A stretch of DNA of 64,000 nucleotides from assembly GCF_009884975.1 (NCBI RefSeq), contig NZ_CP041970.1, positions 3,038,001 through 3,102,000 of the forward strand. The letters are read 5' to 3'. The notes beneath the pieces are model-generated. The model had not been told where the DNA came from and searched no databases. It worked only from the letters and a program-made list of their open reading frames with translations. Shown piece after piece: positions 31,055-40,136 of this stretch. Source of the DNA: Acinetobacter dispersus (GTDB taxonomy: Bacteria > Pseudomonadota > Gammaproteobacteria > Pseudomonadales > Moraxellaceae). The stretch's first letter is position 1. Each line of letters opens with the position of its first letter. The translations under genes and the position numbers were made by a program.

Positions 31055-32172
31055 CGTTTTAAAATATCCTGTAGTTTTGCGCCATATTCAGCAATCAATG
31101 GCCGCGCTTGCGAATTGTTTTGCGTAATCAGTTTTAAAGCCCGAATATGTAAGGCATGAATCATGATCCAAAAATCTTTAAAGGCTGGATTATCGGTTTG
31201 CTGATGGTAATAACGATAATAGATCTGTTGCGCAATCACCGCTAAGCGGAATAAACCAAACACTTCATAAAATGCCCAGTTATCAGGCTTTAGACCTGTT
31301 TTTTCCAGATAATAATCCACCACTTGTTGCCGTGTCAGCATGCCTTTTAAATTGGTGGGTTGACGACGGCTAGATTTCATCAAAGCATCATCATCCTCTT
31401 GAATCCAATAGGCGAGTGCGCTGCCCAAATCCATCAATGGATCACCCAGTGTCGCCATTTCCCAATCCAGCACCCCAATCACTTGAGTCGGTTGTTGTGG
31501 ATCTAAAATGACATTATCAAAACGCCAGTCATTATGAATCACGCAAGTTTTAGCATCGGCAGGGATATGTTCCAACAACCACTCACGCACAAAGGCAAAA
31601 TCAGGCACATTTGGCGTCAGTGCCTTACTGTAACGCGCATCCCAACCCTCAACCTGACGACGGCAATAGCCTTCACCTTTACCCAGTTTTTCCAGCTCTG
31701 TACCTTGATAGGGTACTTGATGTAGTTCAATCAATTTATCCAGAACATTCAGACACAGCTGCTGTACTTGCGGCTCATCCAGCTGTAATTCTTTGGGTAA
31801 ATTGGCACGCGGAATAATACCTTCAATCCGTTTCATGACATAGAAGTCACAGCCAATCACGCTCTCGTCCTGACACAGTGCAATCATTTCAGGCAGAACA
31901 GGGTAGAACGGCGCAAGATGCTTCTGCACATTGTATTCACGCGCCATATCATGCGCAGATTTGGCTTTGGTCCCTTTAGGTGGACGACGTAAAATGAGAT
32001 CAGCATTGTCATACTGCAAACGATAAGTCCAATTCGATGCACCACCCGAATATTGGGTCACTTGTGGCTGTCCTTGCAGATCCACACCTTGGTTTTTTAA
32101 CCAGCTTTCAACCGCCGCGATATCTAGTTCTTCACCGTGACGAACTTGCCCACCAACATCAATTACTGCCAT
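31051..32172 (-). CDS. APH-like phosphotransferase (ACAD10/11 or LvaA-type kinase)
   Basis: 373-residue aminoglycoside-phosphotransferase-fold kinase. Seen: an N-lobe with GGASNWTYRL and RRPPKGTKAKSAHDMAREY, the catalytic loop VIHNDWRFDNVILD (HND..N in place of HGD) and the metal-binding VLDWEMATLGDP. The N-lobe matches the kinase domain fused to acyl-CoA dehydrogenase in animal ACAD10/11 and resembles LvaA of levulinate catabolism, which phosphorylates 4-hydroxyacyl-CoA. Here the dehydrogenase is the separate gene just upstream (12 bases). It is not an antibiotic-resistance gene as far as sequence shows. Confidence 0.85.
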   Translation of the reverse strand: MAVIDVGGQVRHGEELDIAAVESWLKNQGVDLQGQPQVTQYSGGASNWTYRLQYDNADLILRRPPKGTKAKSAHDMAREYNVQKHLAPFYPVLPEMIALCQDESVIGCDFYVMKRIEGIIPRANLPKELQLDEPQVQQLCLNVLDKLIELHQVPYQGTELEKLGKGEGYCRRQVEGWDARYSKALTPNVPDFAFVREWLLEHIPADAKTCVIHNDWRFDNVILDPQQPTQVIGVLDWEMATLGDPLMDLGSALAYWIQEDDDALMKSSRRQPTNLKGMLTRQQVVDYYLEKTGLKPDNWAFYEVFGLFRLAVIAQQIYYRYYHQQTDNPAFKDFWIMIHALHIRALKLITQNNSQARPLIAEYGAKLQDILKR

Positions 32173-32184
32173 TTACTTTTATCC

Positions 32185-33417
32185 TTATGAACGACCATAG
32201 CCACGTTTTTTGAGTTCTAATTTGGCAATCATGCCTTTATGGACTTCATCAGGTCCATCGGCCAAACGTAAACTACGCGCTTGATTGAAAAAGGCTGTCA
32301 ATGGCGTATCGCGTGAAACACCTTCACCACCATGAATCTGAATCGCCATATCGACCACATGCTGTAATACACTTGGTGCCACTACTTTGATTGCAGAAAT
32401 CTCTGTCAGAGCCGCCATATTGCCTTGCGTATCCATCTTATAAGCGGCATATAGCGTTAATAATCGCGCTTGATCGATCTGCACACGTGCATCTGCAACA
32501 CGCTCTAAATTACCGCCCAATTTCAGGATTTCTTTACCAAAAGCTTTGCGTGACATACCGCGATCAATCATCAGCTCCAAGGCTTTTTCAGCAGCACCAA
32601 TACAACGCATACAATGGTGAATACGCCCTGGTCCTAAACGACCTTGAGCGATTTCAAAACCTTGTCCTGCACCACCAATAAAGCTGCTGACGGGTACACG
32701 CACATTGTCAAAACTGACCTGTCCATGCCCATGCGGCGCATCATAATCACCAAACACAGGCAGCATACGTTCAATGGTCACGCCTTGCGTATCAATCGGC
32801 ACAAGTACCATTGAATGTTGATGATGACGGTCCTTGTTTGGGTCAGGGGTATAAGCCATGAAAATAATCACTTTGGCGTTGGGATCACCCAAACCAGATG
32901 ACCACCATTTACGGCCATTCAAGACGATCTCATCGCCCTCGATCACCGCCGTGGCTTGCATATTGGTGGCATCACTGGATGCCACCGCAGGTTCAGTCAT
33001 ACAGAATACGGAACGGATTTCGCCAGCGAGCAGGGGCTGTAGCCATTGTTGTTTTTGCTCATCGCTCCCATAACGCCATAACACCTCCATATTGCCGCTA
33101 TCAGGCGCGTTACAGTTAAATACGGTGGGTGCAAGTAAGCTCCGTCCTGTGAGTTCAGCAATATGTGCATATTCCTGAACCGATAATCCTGCACCGAGCT
33201 CTGCATCAGGTAAGAACATGTTCCATAAGCCAGCCGCTTTTGCCTTATCTTTCAATTGTTGTAATTGTTCAGGCCATTGCCACTTGGTCCAGTCACCATC
33301 AACATTGTGATGATGTACTTCATCCCAGAATGTCTTTTCGATCGGTTCAATTTCTTGTTGGATAAAGGCTTTAGTTCGTGCAATAAAATCCTGTGCGCGT
33401 TCAGACAATGCAAACAT
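32185..33417 (-). CDS. Acyl-CoA dehydrogenase
   Basis: FAD-dependent acyl-CoA dehydrogenase of 410 residues, ACAD11/LvaC-like by context. Seen: FCMTEPAVASSDATN (FAD and substrate binding), WWSSGLGDPNAKV, RLGPGRIHHCMRCIGAAE and the C-terminal QIHGGEGVSRDTPL. The ATG was chosen behind GAGGGAAA; upstream in-frame TTG and ATG fit less well. It is the first gene of the operon and divergent from a LysR gene with about 105 bases between them. Confidence 0.92.
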   Translation of the reverse strand: MFALSERAQDFIARTKAFIQQEIEPIEKTFWDEVHHHNVDGDWTKWQWPEQLQQLKDKAKAAGLWNMFLPDAELGAGLSVQEYAHIAELTGRSLLAPTVFNCNAPDSGNMEVLWRYGSDEQKQQWLQPLLAGEIRSVFCMTEPAVASSDATNMQATAVIEGDEIVLNGRKWWSSGLGDPNAKVIIFMAYTPDPNKDRHHQHSMVLVPIDTQGVTIERMLPVFGDYDAPHGHGQVSFDNVRVPVSSFIGGAGQGFEIAQGRLGPGRIHHCMRCIGAAEKALELMIDRGMSRKAFGKEILKLGGNLERVADARVQIDQARLLTLYAAYKMDTQGNMAALTEISAIKVVAPSVLQHVVDMAIQIHGGEGVSRDTPLTAFFNQARSLRLADGPDEVHKGMIAKLELKKRGYGRS

Positions 33418-33522
33418 TATCATTTCCCTCAATGTAAAATATGGCGAATATTGATTCGCTGCTTTACATCACCATAAGTGAAAATTTATTATGAATGAAA
33501 TGATTTAATTTTATTCAAAACT

Positions 33523-34440
33523 ATGAATCAGATTCATAATAGTCATCCACTGGAAGTGGGCAATTTCCATCGCATTGATATTAATCTCTATCCGCTTTTT
33601 ATTGCCATTTTTGAGCAAAACAGCATTTCAAAAGCAGCTCAATTACTCTGTATCAGCCAGTCTGCGGTCAGCCATGCCTTACAACGCTTAAGAACTCAGT
33701 TAGGTGATGAGCTATTTGTTCGTAGTGGGCAAAAAATGCGACCAACCCCTTATGCTGAACAAATTTATCAACCAATTCAGGCCGCATTGCTTGCCATCCA
33801 ACAGATTGCAATTCCTCAGCATGCTTTTATTCCAAGCATGCTGCAAAGCCTGAAAATCGCCATTCATGATGAAATCGAACCGATTATTTTCCCGCAATTG
33901 GTCAATCACTTTGCCCAACTGAATCTGGACATCCAATTTTTGAGTTCCAAGCTGGACCGTAAAAACATGCTGGCAGATCTCTCCGCCCAACAAATTGATT
34001 TTGTCATTGATCTGGTTCAACCACATCAAGATCATTTACAGTTTGAAAATCTGATTGAAGACCATTTTGTGGTCTGCACCCAGCAACAAGACATGGATTT
34101 ATCGCTCTATTTATCATCACCGCATATTGGCGTGTCGTCACGGCGTACAGGCTTATTATTGGAGGATATTTATCTCAATCGCCAACAACTGTCGCGGCAA
34201 ATTTTCCTGCGTTGCCAGCATTATTCGACAGCACTACAAATCTTGGCTCAATACCCAAATGCAATACTGACTATTCCTCAAAGTATCCTCAAACATCTAC
34301 ATTATGCTGAAAATCTGAAGATTCATGCTTTACCAACCGAACTGCCTAAAATCAATATGGGCATGTATTGGCATGAACACGTCACACAAAACCCCCGCCA
34401 TCAATTTTTACGTACTGAAATTCTAAAAATTTTTAATTAG
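33523..34440 (+). CDS. LysR-family transcriptional regulator
   Basis: 305 residues. The helix-turn-helix SISKAAQLLCISQSAVSHAL is followed by LGDELFVRSGQKMRPTPYA, the NodD/DntR-like form. A substrate-binding domain fills the rest. It is divergent from the acyl-CoA dehydrogenase operon, its likely target. The intergenic region contains ATTCATAATAG- and TTATGAATGAAAT-like A/T-rich dyads that could be operator half-sites. Confidence 0.88.
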   Translation: MNQIHNSHPLEVGNFHRIDINLYPLFIAIFEQNSISKAAQLLCISQSAVSHALQRLRTQLGDELFVRSGQKMRPTPYAEQIYQPIQAALLAIQQIAIPQHAFIPSMLQSLKIAIHDEIEPIIFPQLVNHFAQLNLDIQFLSSKLDRKNMLADLSAQQIDFVIDLVQPHQDHLQFENLIEDHFVVCTQQQDMDLSLYLSSPHIGVSSRRTGLLLEDIYLNRQQLSRQIFLRCQHYSTALQILAQYPNAILTIPQSILKHLHYAENLKIHALPTELPKINMGMYWHEHVTQNPRHQFLRTEILKIFN

Positions 34441-34502
34441 AACAAGCGAGTGTATCCCATCCCTCACTTGTTCTCCTAAGCTAGGCAATCGCAGCGCTTT
34501 GA

Positions 34503-35699
34503 TTATTTGCTGGATGCCAACTGATCATCACTCCATTTCATCAAATACACTTTGGAAATGAGAAGACGCAGGATATAAATCACCGCCATCGCAAAAACGA
34601 TATAGCCAATATCGGCAAAGAACAGAGGAATCAAAAAGAGGATCATCACTGTGATTGGATAGAGCCAACGTCTCCATCCTGATAAATAAAATGCCTCGTA
34701 AAATAACCAAATATAGGTGCTATAAATCGCCAGACAGGCAGCAATCAGCCATCCCATCATTTGACTGGAAATATGAGCATGTTGAGTTGAAACATCAACA
34801 GCGGCAGCTAAAGCTGCACCTAATACAGCAATACTGATAAAGATAAAAAAATGACCATAGCCCCATAAAAAAGGCTGTACCCCATGACGTTGATGGTGAT
34901 GATGACTGCGGTCAAAGTAGACCCACCACATGGCAAACATCATCAACAGTCCGCCAATCACTAAAAAGATTTCCTTAAAATTCACGTCATGATTGGAAAA
35001 AGCTTCCTGCGTTGCGGCAAAACTGCCAATAATCGACTCTCCCAACACGATGATGGTGAGCAAACTGTAACGCTCGATAATATGATGTGGATGCCATGGT
35101 GTTACTGCATGCTTCTCAGCATAAAGAGGTACAGCGAGTTCAGCCAAAACTAAAATAAGGAACAGCAGAGGGGTCATGTGAATGGCGCTGAAATTGCCGA
35201 TTAACCATCCCAACTGAACCAAGACAATGCCAACGGCATAGCGATAAGCTGTTACCCTCCGTTCAGGATCATGTTTTGCGACACGTATCCATTGGGTCAC
35301 TAAAGCCAAACGCATAATCACATAACCAATGATAATCACATCGAAATTTTGTTCTTGAAAAACAGCTGGGATGCCCGCCGCCATCACCAATGAGCCAACA
35401 ATTTGGACAAAGGTCAAACAATGATACAGCGTGTCATCATTGTCATAGGCTGAGGCAAACCAAGTGAAATTCATCCACGCCCACCACAAGGCAAAAAACA
35501 CCATAAAATAGGTTGGCAAAGCGTGCCATAAATGACCTTCAATGATTGCGTGATGAAGTTGCTGTCCTGCGGTTGCAATTGCCACCACAAAAATCAGGTC
35601 AAATAATAGTTCTAAAGGTGTAGCCGCGCGATGGGCTTCTTCAGGATCACGGGGAGCAAATAATTTTCGCGTTTTATTTTGATTTTTTTCAGCACTCAT
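34503..35699 (-). CDS. Low temperature requirement protein A (LtrA family)
   Basis: 398-residue polytopic membrane protein of the LtrA family with about ten helices. The family N-terminus RAATPLELLFDLIFVVAI and the FTWFASAYDNDD segment are clear, as is the histidine-rich loop YFDRSHHHHQRHG near residue 265. LtrA is linked to growth at low temperature in Listeria, but the molecular role is unknown. The gene is monocistronic. Confidence 0.88.
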   Translation of the reverse strand: MSAEKNQNKTRKLFAPRDPEEAHRAATPLELLFDLIFVVAIATAGQQLHHAIIEGHLWHALPTYFMVFFALWWAWMNFTWFASAYDNDDTLYHCLTFVQIVGSLVMAAGIPAVFQEQNFDVIIIGYVIMRLALVTQWIRVAKHDPERRVTAYRYAVGIVLVQLGWLIGNFSAIHMTPLLFLILVLAELAVPLYAEKHAVTPWHPHHIIERYSLLTIIVLGESIIGSFAATQEAFSNHDVNFKEIFLVIGGLLMMFAMWWVYFDRSHHHHQRHGVQPFLWGYGHFFIFISIAVLGAALAAAVDVSTQHAHISSQMMGWLIAACLAIYSTYIWLFYEAFYLSGWRRWLYPITVMILFLIPLFFADIGYIVFAMAVIYILRLLISKVYLMKWSDDQLASSK

Positions 35700-35871
35700 C
35701 TCTTACTCTCGGAATAATACCTTAAGTGCTAACTTAATCGATCTTCATGAATTTACCTATCACCTCGATCATAAAAATGCTTAAAATTTATGCATTGAAA
35801 ATTTGCTTAAATCGATTATTTGTGTAATTCTATGCACATCTTTGGATAGCATTATCCATACAGAATTTGAC

Positions 35872-36050
35872 AAGGGGAGTAGCCTCCTCCAAACCTAAGT
35901 CACAAACAGCTTAGGTGTCAGAGTTTCGTCATTACACTTTGCAAAAAGTCGGACTCTGAGCATCACGATCAATCGTGATGTAGGCAAGACCTTGATCATG
36001 TTGAAACAGATGTATTAATTCATCTGGCAACTGGTCAAGGTTTTTTTATG
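35872..36050 (+). promoter_or_regulatory. yybP-ykoY (manganese) riboswitch with terminator-type expression platform
   Basis: The aptamer hallmarks AAGGGGAGTAGCC (35872-35884), GTCGGACTCT and GGCAAGACC (about 35983-35991) match the yybP-ykoY family. ACCTTGA (about 35989) can pair with TCAAGGT (36034-36040), followed by T7, forming a terminator that overlaps the aptamer 3' end. A separate exact 9-bp pairing, 36022-36030 with 36056-36064, could fold next to the ribosome site. A TerC-family gene follows, the usual partner. Confidence 0.85.
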
Positions 36051-36075
36051 TCCATTTGCCAGATAGGGAGTTGTG

Positions 36076-37032
36076 ATGGAAACTATCGGTAATTTATGGC
36101 TATATGTCGTGTTCTTCGGCCTTGTCACAGTCATGCTGCTGATCGACTTTTTAGGCTTTAAACAAAAACAAGACCAAGATGTACCTATTCGACAAGCAGC
36201 TTACTGGAGCATTGCGTGGGTAACAGTCGCAACGATCTTTGGTGGTGGTTTATGGTTCTACCTACAGCAAACCGTAGGTGCAACCATTGCAAACCAAAAA
36301 ACCATGGAATACTTTGCAGGTTATCTACTGGAAAAATCGCTGGCAATTGATAACGTCTTTGTCTGGCTAATGATTTTCGCAGCGTTTGCGATTCCACCAG
36401 CATTTCAACGTAAAATCCTGCTTTATGGTGTATTGGGCGCGATCATCCTAAGAACCATCTTTATCTTTATTGGTGCTTGGTTCGTACAAGAGTTCTCTTG
36501 GGTGCTGTATATCTTCGGTGCGTTCTTGGTCTACACGGGCTTTAAGTTCCTGAAAGGACAAGATGAAGAAGACACCAATATTGAAGATATCAAGCTATTG
36601 AAATGGTTACGCAAACACATGCGTATCACACCACAACTACATGGTAATAACTTCTTCGTTCGTCAGAACGGTGTGTTGTGGGCAACGCCATTATTCTTAG
36701 TCTTGATCTTGGTTGAAGCATCTGATGTTATTTTCGCGGTGGATTCTATTCCTGCGATTTTCGCCGTCACCAGTGACCCGTTTATTGTCTTAACTGCAAA
36801 CTTAATGGCAATTTTAGGCTTACGTGCAATGTTCTTCTTGTTGGCAGGTGCTGCAAGTAAAATGCATTACTTACCATATGGCTTAGGCATCATCTTATTG
36901 TTCATCGGTGCGAAAATGTTATTGCTCGATGTATTCCATATGCCAATCTGGATCTCGTTAGGCTTTATCGTACTGGTATTAAGCATTACCGCTTATCTAT
37001 CGTTACGCCATAATAAACGCCAAGCTCAATAA
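36076..37032 (+). CDS. TerC-family integral membrane protein (Alx-like)
   Basis: 318-residue TerC protein with about nine helices. Family motifs: EYFAGYLLEKSLAIDNVFVW and VLILVEASDVIFAVDSIPAIFAVT, with conserved acidic residues in the membrane. Alx/TerC proteins are implicated in manganese export, which agrees with the riboswitch upstream. The ATG follows GGGAG by five bases; the adjacent GTG is in frame. It is monocistronic with its own terminator. Confidence 0.92.
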   Translation: METIGNLWLYVVFFGLVTVMLLIDFLGFKQKQDQDVPIRQAAYWSIAWVTVATIFGGGLWFYLQQTVGATIANQKTMEYFAGYLLEKSLAIDNVFVWLMIFAAFAIPPAFQRKILLYGVLGAIILRTIFIFIGAWFVQEFSWVLYIFGAFLVYTGFKFLKGQDEEDTNIEDIKLLKWLRKHMRITPQLHGNNFFVRQNGVLWATPLFLVLILVEASDVIFAVDSIPAIFAVTSDPFIVLTANLMAILGLRAMFFLLAGAASKMHYLPYGLGIILLFIGAKMLLLDVFHMPIWISLGFIVLVLSITAYLSLRHNKRQAQ

Positions 37033-37044
37033 TAAGCTGAACCT

Positions 37045-37074
37045 AAAAAAGGCCTTCAATTGAAGGCCTTTTTT
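37045..37074. terminator. Bidirectional terminator
   Basis: AAAAAAGGCCTTCA and TGAAGGCCTTTTTT pair; it serves the convergent terC and nucleotidyltransferase genes. Confidence 0.9.
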
Positions 37075-37083
37075 ATTTGGAAC

Positions 37084-37686
37084 TCATTGCCCAATATTTT
37101 CTATTTTTGGATCAACTTCTTGTAATTGAGGCCATTGTTGTAACCATTGTTTGGAATCAACCCGTTTTTTAAATGTGGCATAGCTCACCAGTGCTGAATT
37201 CCAACGCAGCTTTAATTCAAATAAGTCCTGCAAACCAAACGGCGCAATCAATTCCAGTTCTCCTGAGGCATTGACGCGTACCGCAATGGCTGTTGCAGTA
37301 TCAGGCCATAGCAATAAGGCGTGTTCAATCGATGCCAAAGGCTGAATCCTTTTGCCATTTTCTCCGCGATACCATGTATGTACCAATGCCTGATTGACCA
37401 CATCCCATTGCTGTTGTGGAAATAATCTTTCTAGATTATGTTGCAGTTGCTTTTGTGAATGCTGATCCATTTCTGTTGCATCACAATAAATCACATCTAC
37501 ATCGCTATATTGCAAGTCAAAAGATTGACCATGTAAATACGCCCATACGGTATTTCGAAGTACCCCAGCACTTAAATAGGCATGAGGATGTAAACGAGAC
37601 AATGTCTGTAATATTGCAGAAAGCACAGGAGATTGAGTGATTAATTCAAAAAGAATCGATTGATAATGCTCATGCATTTTTTTCAT
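37084..37686 (-). CDS. Nucleotidyltransferase family protein (DUF925/COG3575-like)
   Basis: 200 residues. The N-terminal AGVLRNTVWAYLHG and YSDVDVIYCD carry the acidic pair of a pol-beta-like nucleotidyltransferase fold, and the C-terminal APFGLQDLFELKLRWN is family-typical. The natural substrate is unknown. The start is the first ATG; a second lies nine bases on. Monocistronic. Confidence 0.8.
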   Translation of the reverse strand: MKKMHEHYQSILFELITQSPVLSAILQTLSRLHPHAYLSAGVLRNTVWAYLHGQSFDLQYSDVDVIYCDATEMDQHSQKQLQHNLERLFPQQQWDVVNQALVHTWYRGENGKRIQPLASIEHALLLWPDTATAIAVRVNASGELELIAPFGLQDLFELKLRWNSALVSYATFKKRVDSKQWLQQWPQLQEVDPKIENIGQ

Positions 37687-37861
37687 ACGTCAATCGTCCG
37701 CATATATTGATTGAATCCACACATAATCATGCCTTACGACTCTGTACTTTAAAAGCGTAGATCAATATCATATGTCGGCTTTCCTAATCAGAAACATAAT
37801 AAAACAAGGCTGTTGACCAATGAGTGTTGATCATGCCAATTAAAATGAGTGGGGTCTCATC

Positions 37862-38251
37862 ATGCGTTCTAAAAAAATTAACCTAGTCGTTGTACCATTA
37901 TTATTAACTGCATGTAGCCATAATGATGGTCCATTGGTTCAAGATGTTTACAACAGCCAATATGACTGTGCAACAGACTGGAATACTGAGACCTGTGAGG
38001 AAGAAAATAGCTCGGGGAGCGGCGGCTCAAGTGCTGGGGTTCGCTATTATGGTGGCTTTGGCTCAGGACGTTATTTAGGACCTCAATATTATCAAAACAA
38101 TCGTGAAGTCTCGTTCCGTGGCAATACTTTAAGCCCACGTACCAATCTCAGCGTTGGGCAACCTTCCATATCAACTACTGCAAAAACTTATTCTGCATCA
38201 TCTCCTGTTCGCGGTGGCTTTGGTCGTGGCGGTTTTTCCTTTGGTGGTTAA
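37862..38251 (+). CDS. YgiB-like (DUF1190) lipoprotein
   Basis: 129 residues. A short signal ends in a lipobox LLTAC at about residue 18, then come YNSQYDCATDWNTETCEEE (two cysteines in the YgiB-like spacing), a Gly-rich segment with YYGGFGSGRYLGPQYY, and a tail RGGFGRGGFSFGG as in E. coli YgiB. It is shorter than YgiB (about 220 residues). A YgiC-like ATP-grasp gene follows after 22 bases, the same gene order as in E. coli. Confidence 0.75.
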   Translation: MRSKKINLVVVPLLLTACSHNDGPLVQDVYNSQYDCATDWNTETCEEENSSGSGGSSAGVRYYGGFGSGRYLGPQYYQNNREVSFRGNTLSPRTNLSVGQPSISTTAKTYSASSPVRGGFGRGGFSFGG

Positions 38252-38273
38252 TTCCAAAAACTGATATTCAAAA

Positions 38274-39434
38274 ATGAAAAGAAAAATTTTCACACCACGC
38301 ACAGATTGGCAAATTGAACACCAAAATATTGGCTTTGATTATTTTAATTTACCCTCACTGGACGGTTCAATTTACTGGTCGGAAGGTGTTGCCTATGAAT
38401 TTAGCTTGAAACAAATTGAACAGCTGGAAGATGCTGCCAATGAATTGCATCAAATGTGTTTATCTGTTGCAGCAGATCTAATTCAGCGTGGTAATTACCC
38501 CGATTACTTCCATATTCCGACTGCGGCTATCGCACATATCGAGCAATCATGGCAACAAAATGCAGCGATGCTGTATGGACGTTTTGACTTCGCTTACGAC
38601 GGTCGCAGCATCAAAATGCTGGAATACAATGCCGATACGCCAACGGGCTTACTGGAAGCATCTGTAGCGCAATGGCTATGGATAGAACAAGTTTCAGGTA
38701 TTCCCAATCGAGATCAGTTTAATAGTATTCATGAAGACCTGATTAAACGTTGGAAAACCATTCTTCCACGTGGCAGTCATATCCATTTTGCTGCATGTCA
38801 GGAGGCAGGACGAGAGGATTGGGGCAATCTAGAATATTTAATGGATACTGCCTTTCAGGCCCATCTACAGGTCTCTGAACTATCAATGGAGAATATTGGA
38901 TGGAATGGGCAAGGTTTTGTTGATTTAAACAACCATCCTATTCATAACCTATTTAAGCTTTATCCATGGGAATGGATTTGGGAAGAATCTTTCGCCCAAT
39001 ACCTCAACCCTCAAACACAATGGATTGAACCCTGCTGGAAAATGTTGCTCTCCAATAAAGCGATTTTAATCGAGCTATGGAAACGCTATCCAAATCACCC
39101 TTTATTGGTCGAGACACATCCGTTTGACCCACAGCAAACCTTGTCTGGTAAATGGGTGAAAAAGCCAATTTTAGCAAGGGAAGGGGCCAATATTCGGGTG
39201 TTGCAAGATGGTCTAGATCAAGGTGCTGCATCAGGCAGCTTCTATTTTGAAGACTATGATAAACACGGCTATGTGGTACAAAAATGGGTAGATACACCAT
39301 CTTTTTCAGGCCAGTTACCAACTTTAGGATTATGGATGGTAGGACACCAATGTGCAGGTATGTCGATCCGTGAGGACTGCTATGACATCATTGGCAATGA
39401 TGCCCATTTTGCTGCACATTATTTTGTAGAGTAA
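38274..39434 (+). CDS. Glutathionylspermidine synthase family ATP-grasp protein (YgiC-like)
   Basis: 386 residues, similar throughout to E. coli YgiC: LHQMCLSVAADLI, FDFAYDGRSIKMLEYNADTPTGLLEAS, LFKLYPWEW, KPILAREGANI and a C-terminal AAHYFVE. It has the ATP-grasp synthetase domain but lacks the amidase domain of full glutathionylspermidine synthetase. It is probably cotranscribed with the YgiB-like lipoprotein. The real substrate is unknown. The dispersed repeat copy 2 follows. Confidence 0.9.
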   Translation: MKRKIFTPRTDWQIEHQNIGFDYFNLPSLDGSIYWSEGVAYEFSLKQIEQLEDAANELHQMCLSVAADLIQRGNYPDYFHIPTAAIAHIEQSWQQNAAMLYGRFDFAYDGRSIKMLEYNADTPTGLLEASVAQWLWIEQVSGIPNRDQFNSIHEDLIKRWKTILPRGSHIHFAACQEAGREDWGNLEYLMDTAFQAHLQVSELSMENIGWNGQGFVDLNNHPIHNLFKLYPWEWIWEESFAQYLNPQTQWIEPCWKMLLSNKAILIELWKRYPNHPLLVETHPFDPQQTLSGKWVKKPILAREGANIRVLQDGLDQGAASGSFYFEDYDKHGYVVQKWVDTPSFSGQLPTLGLWMVGHQCAGMSIREDCYDIIGNDAHFAAHYFVE

Positions 39435-39508
39435 AAGACAAGATTTATATCTAGATAAATCATCTACAGTTTTTATTTTTTGAAAACCCCACAATGTCCT
39501 ATGGTGCT

Positions 39509-39631
39509 AAGCGGCATGGATGCCGTTGGTTTAGCTGTGATACATGGATGTATCATCAGCTAAACAGAGGATTTTTGTTACTTTTGATCCATCAAAAGTA
39601 AGGAAAATGCCTATACAAAATTAATCGACTA
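39509..39631. repeat. Dispersed three-hairpin intergenic element, copy 2
   Basis: Same architecture as copy 1 at 29404: hairpin A 39511-39526 (GCGGCAT/ATGCCGT), hairpin B about 39529-39566 (GTTTAGCTG...CAGCTAAAC, inner ATACAT-GG-ATGTAT), hairpin C 39578-39601 (TTACTTTTGA/TCAAAAGTAA), and tail GCCTATAC...TCGACTA. Both copies follow the 3' end of a plus-strand gene. Confidence 0.8.
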
Positions 39632-39662
39632 AATTGAAATCCATATAATCATAGAGATTTAC

Positions 39663-40136
39663 TTAAATCGTATGTGCTGCCACACGTTTCATATACGCAG
39701 CCAAGCGAGTAAAAAATAAAATTTGCAGAAAAACTGTAAAAGCAGAAACACACCACTCGTACCACATCTCAAATGCGGTCTGTTCTAAAGCAAAATATTG
39801 ATAAATCGCTAACAGCACAATACCAAATACAATCCCCGCAACCGTCGTTTGCATCAAAATCGGAAAGGATAGGGCTGTAATCCGACTCAAGAAATGAATA
39901 CCTTGATCACCGCCATTGGCCTGATACGTACGTTGTATCCCGACAACCATAATCACAAGGGTTAACGCTGCTTCAATGCCAATCACACGAACATCAACAT
40001 AAGGCGAATACATACCGTAGTAGTACACCACACTCACCACCAATGCCGCCGCAAGATAATAGTTCTTATAATGTTGTTTACTTAAAGTATCTTCAGCCAA
40101 CTCATGCGCCAAAGCTTTGGTATTCCAATAATACAT
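39663..40136 (-). CDS. Hypothetical four-helix membrane protein
   Basis: 157 residues with about four hydrophobic helices (near 28-46, 55-72, 90-113 and 127-147). It is not recognised. The ATG was chosen over an upstream TTG. It lies between the repeat and the divergent guanine deaminase gene. No function is proposed. Confidence 0.65.
   Translation of the reverse strand: MYYWNTKALAHELAEDTLSKQHYKNYYLAAALVVSVVYYYGMYSPYVDVRVIGIEAALTLVIMVVGIQRTYQANGGDQGIHFLSRITALSFPILMQTTVAGIVFGIVLLAIYQYFALEQTAFEMWYEWCVSAFTVFLQILFFTRLAAYMKRVAAHTI

Noticed and set aside
31051..32172. Aminoglycoside resistance gene (APH fold)
   Set aside because: N-lobe and operon context match the ACAD10/11 and LvaA metabolic kinases, not the resistance APH enzymes.
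38766..38780. CCACGTGG cores at about 38770, 17473 and a GCACGTGGAAC half-site at 40472 as further parS sites
   Set aside because: The flanking TGTT/AACA arms are absent on one or both sides.
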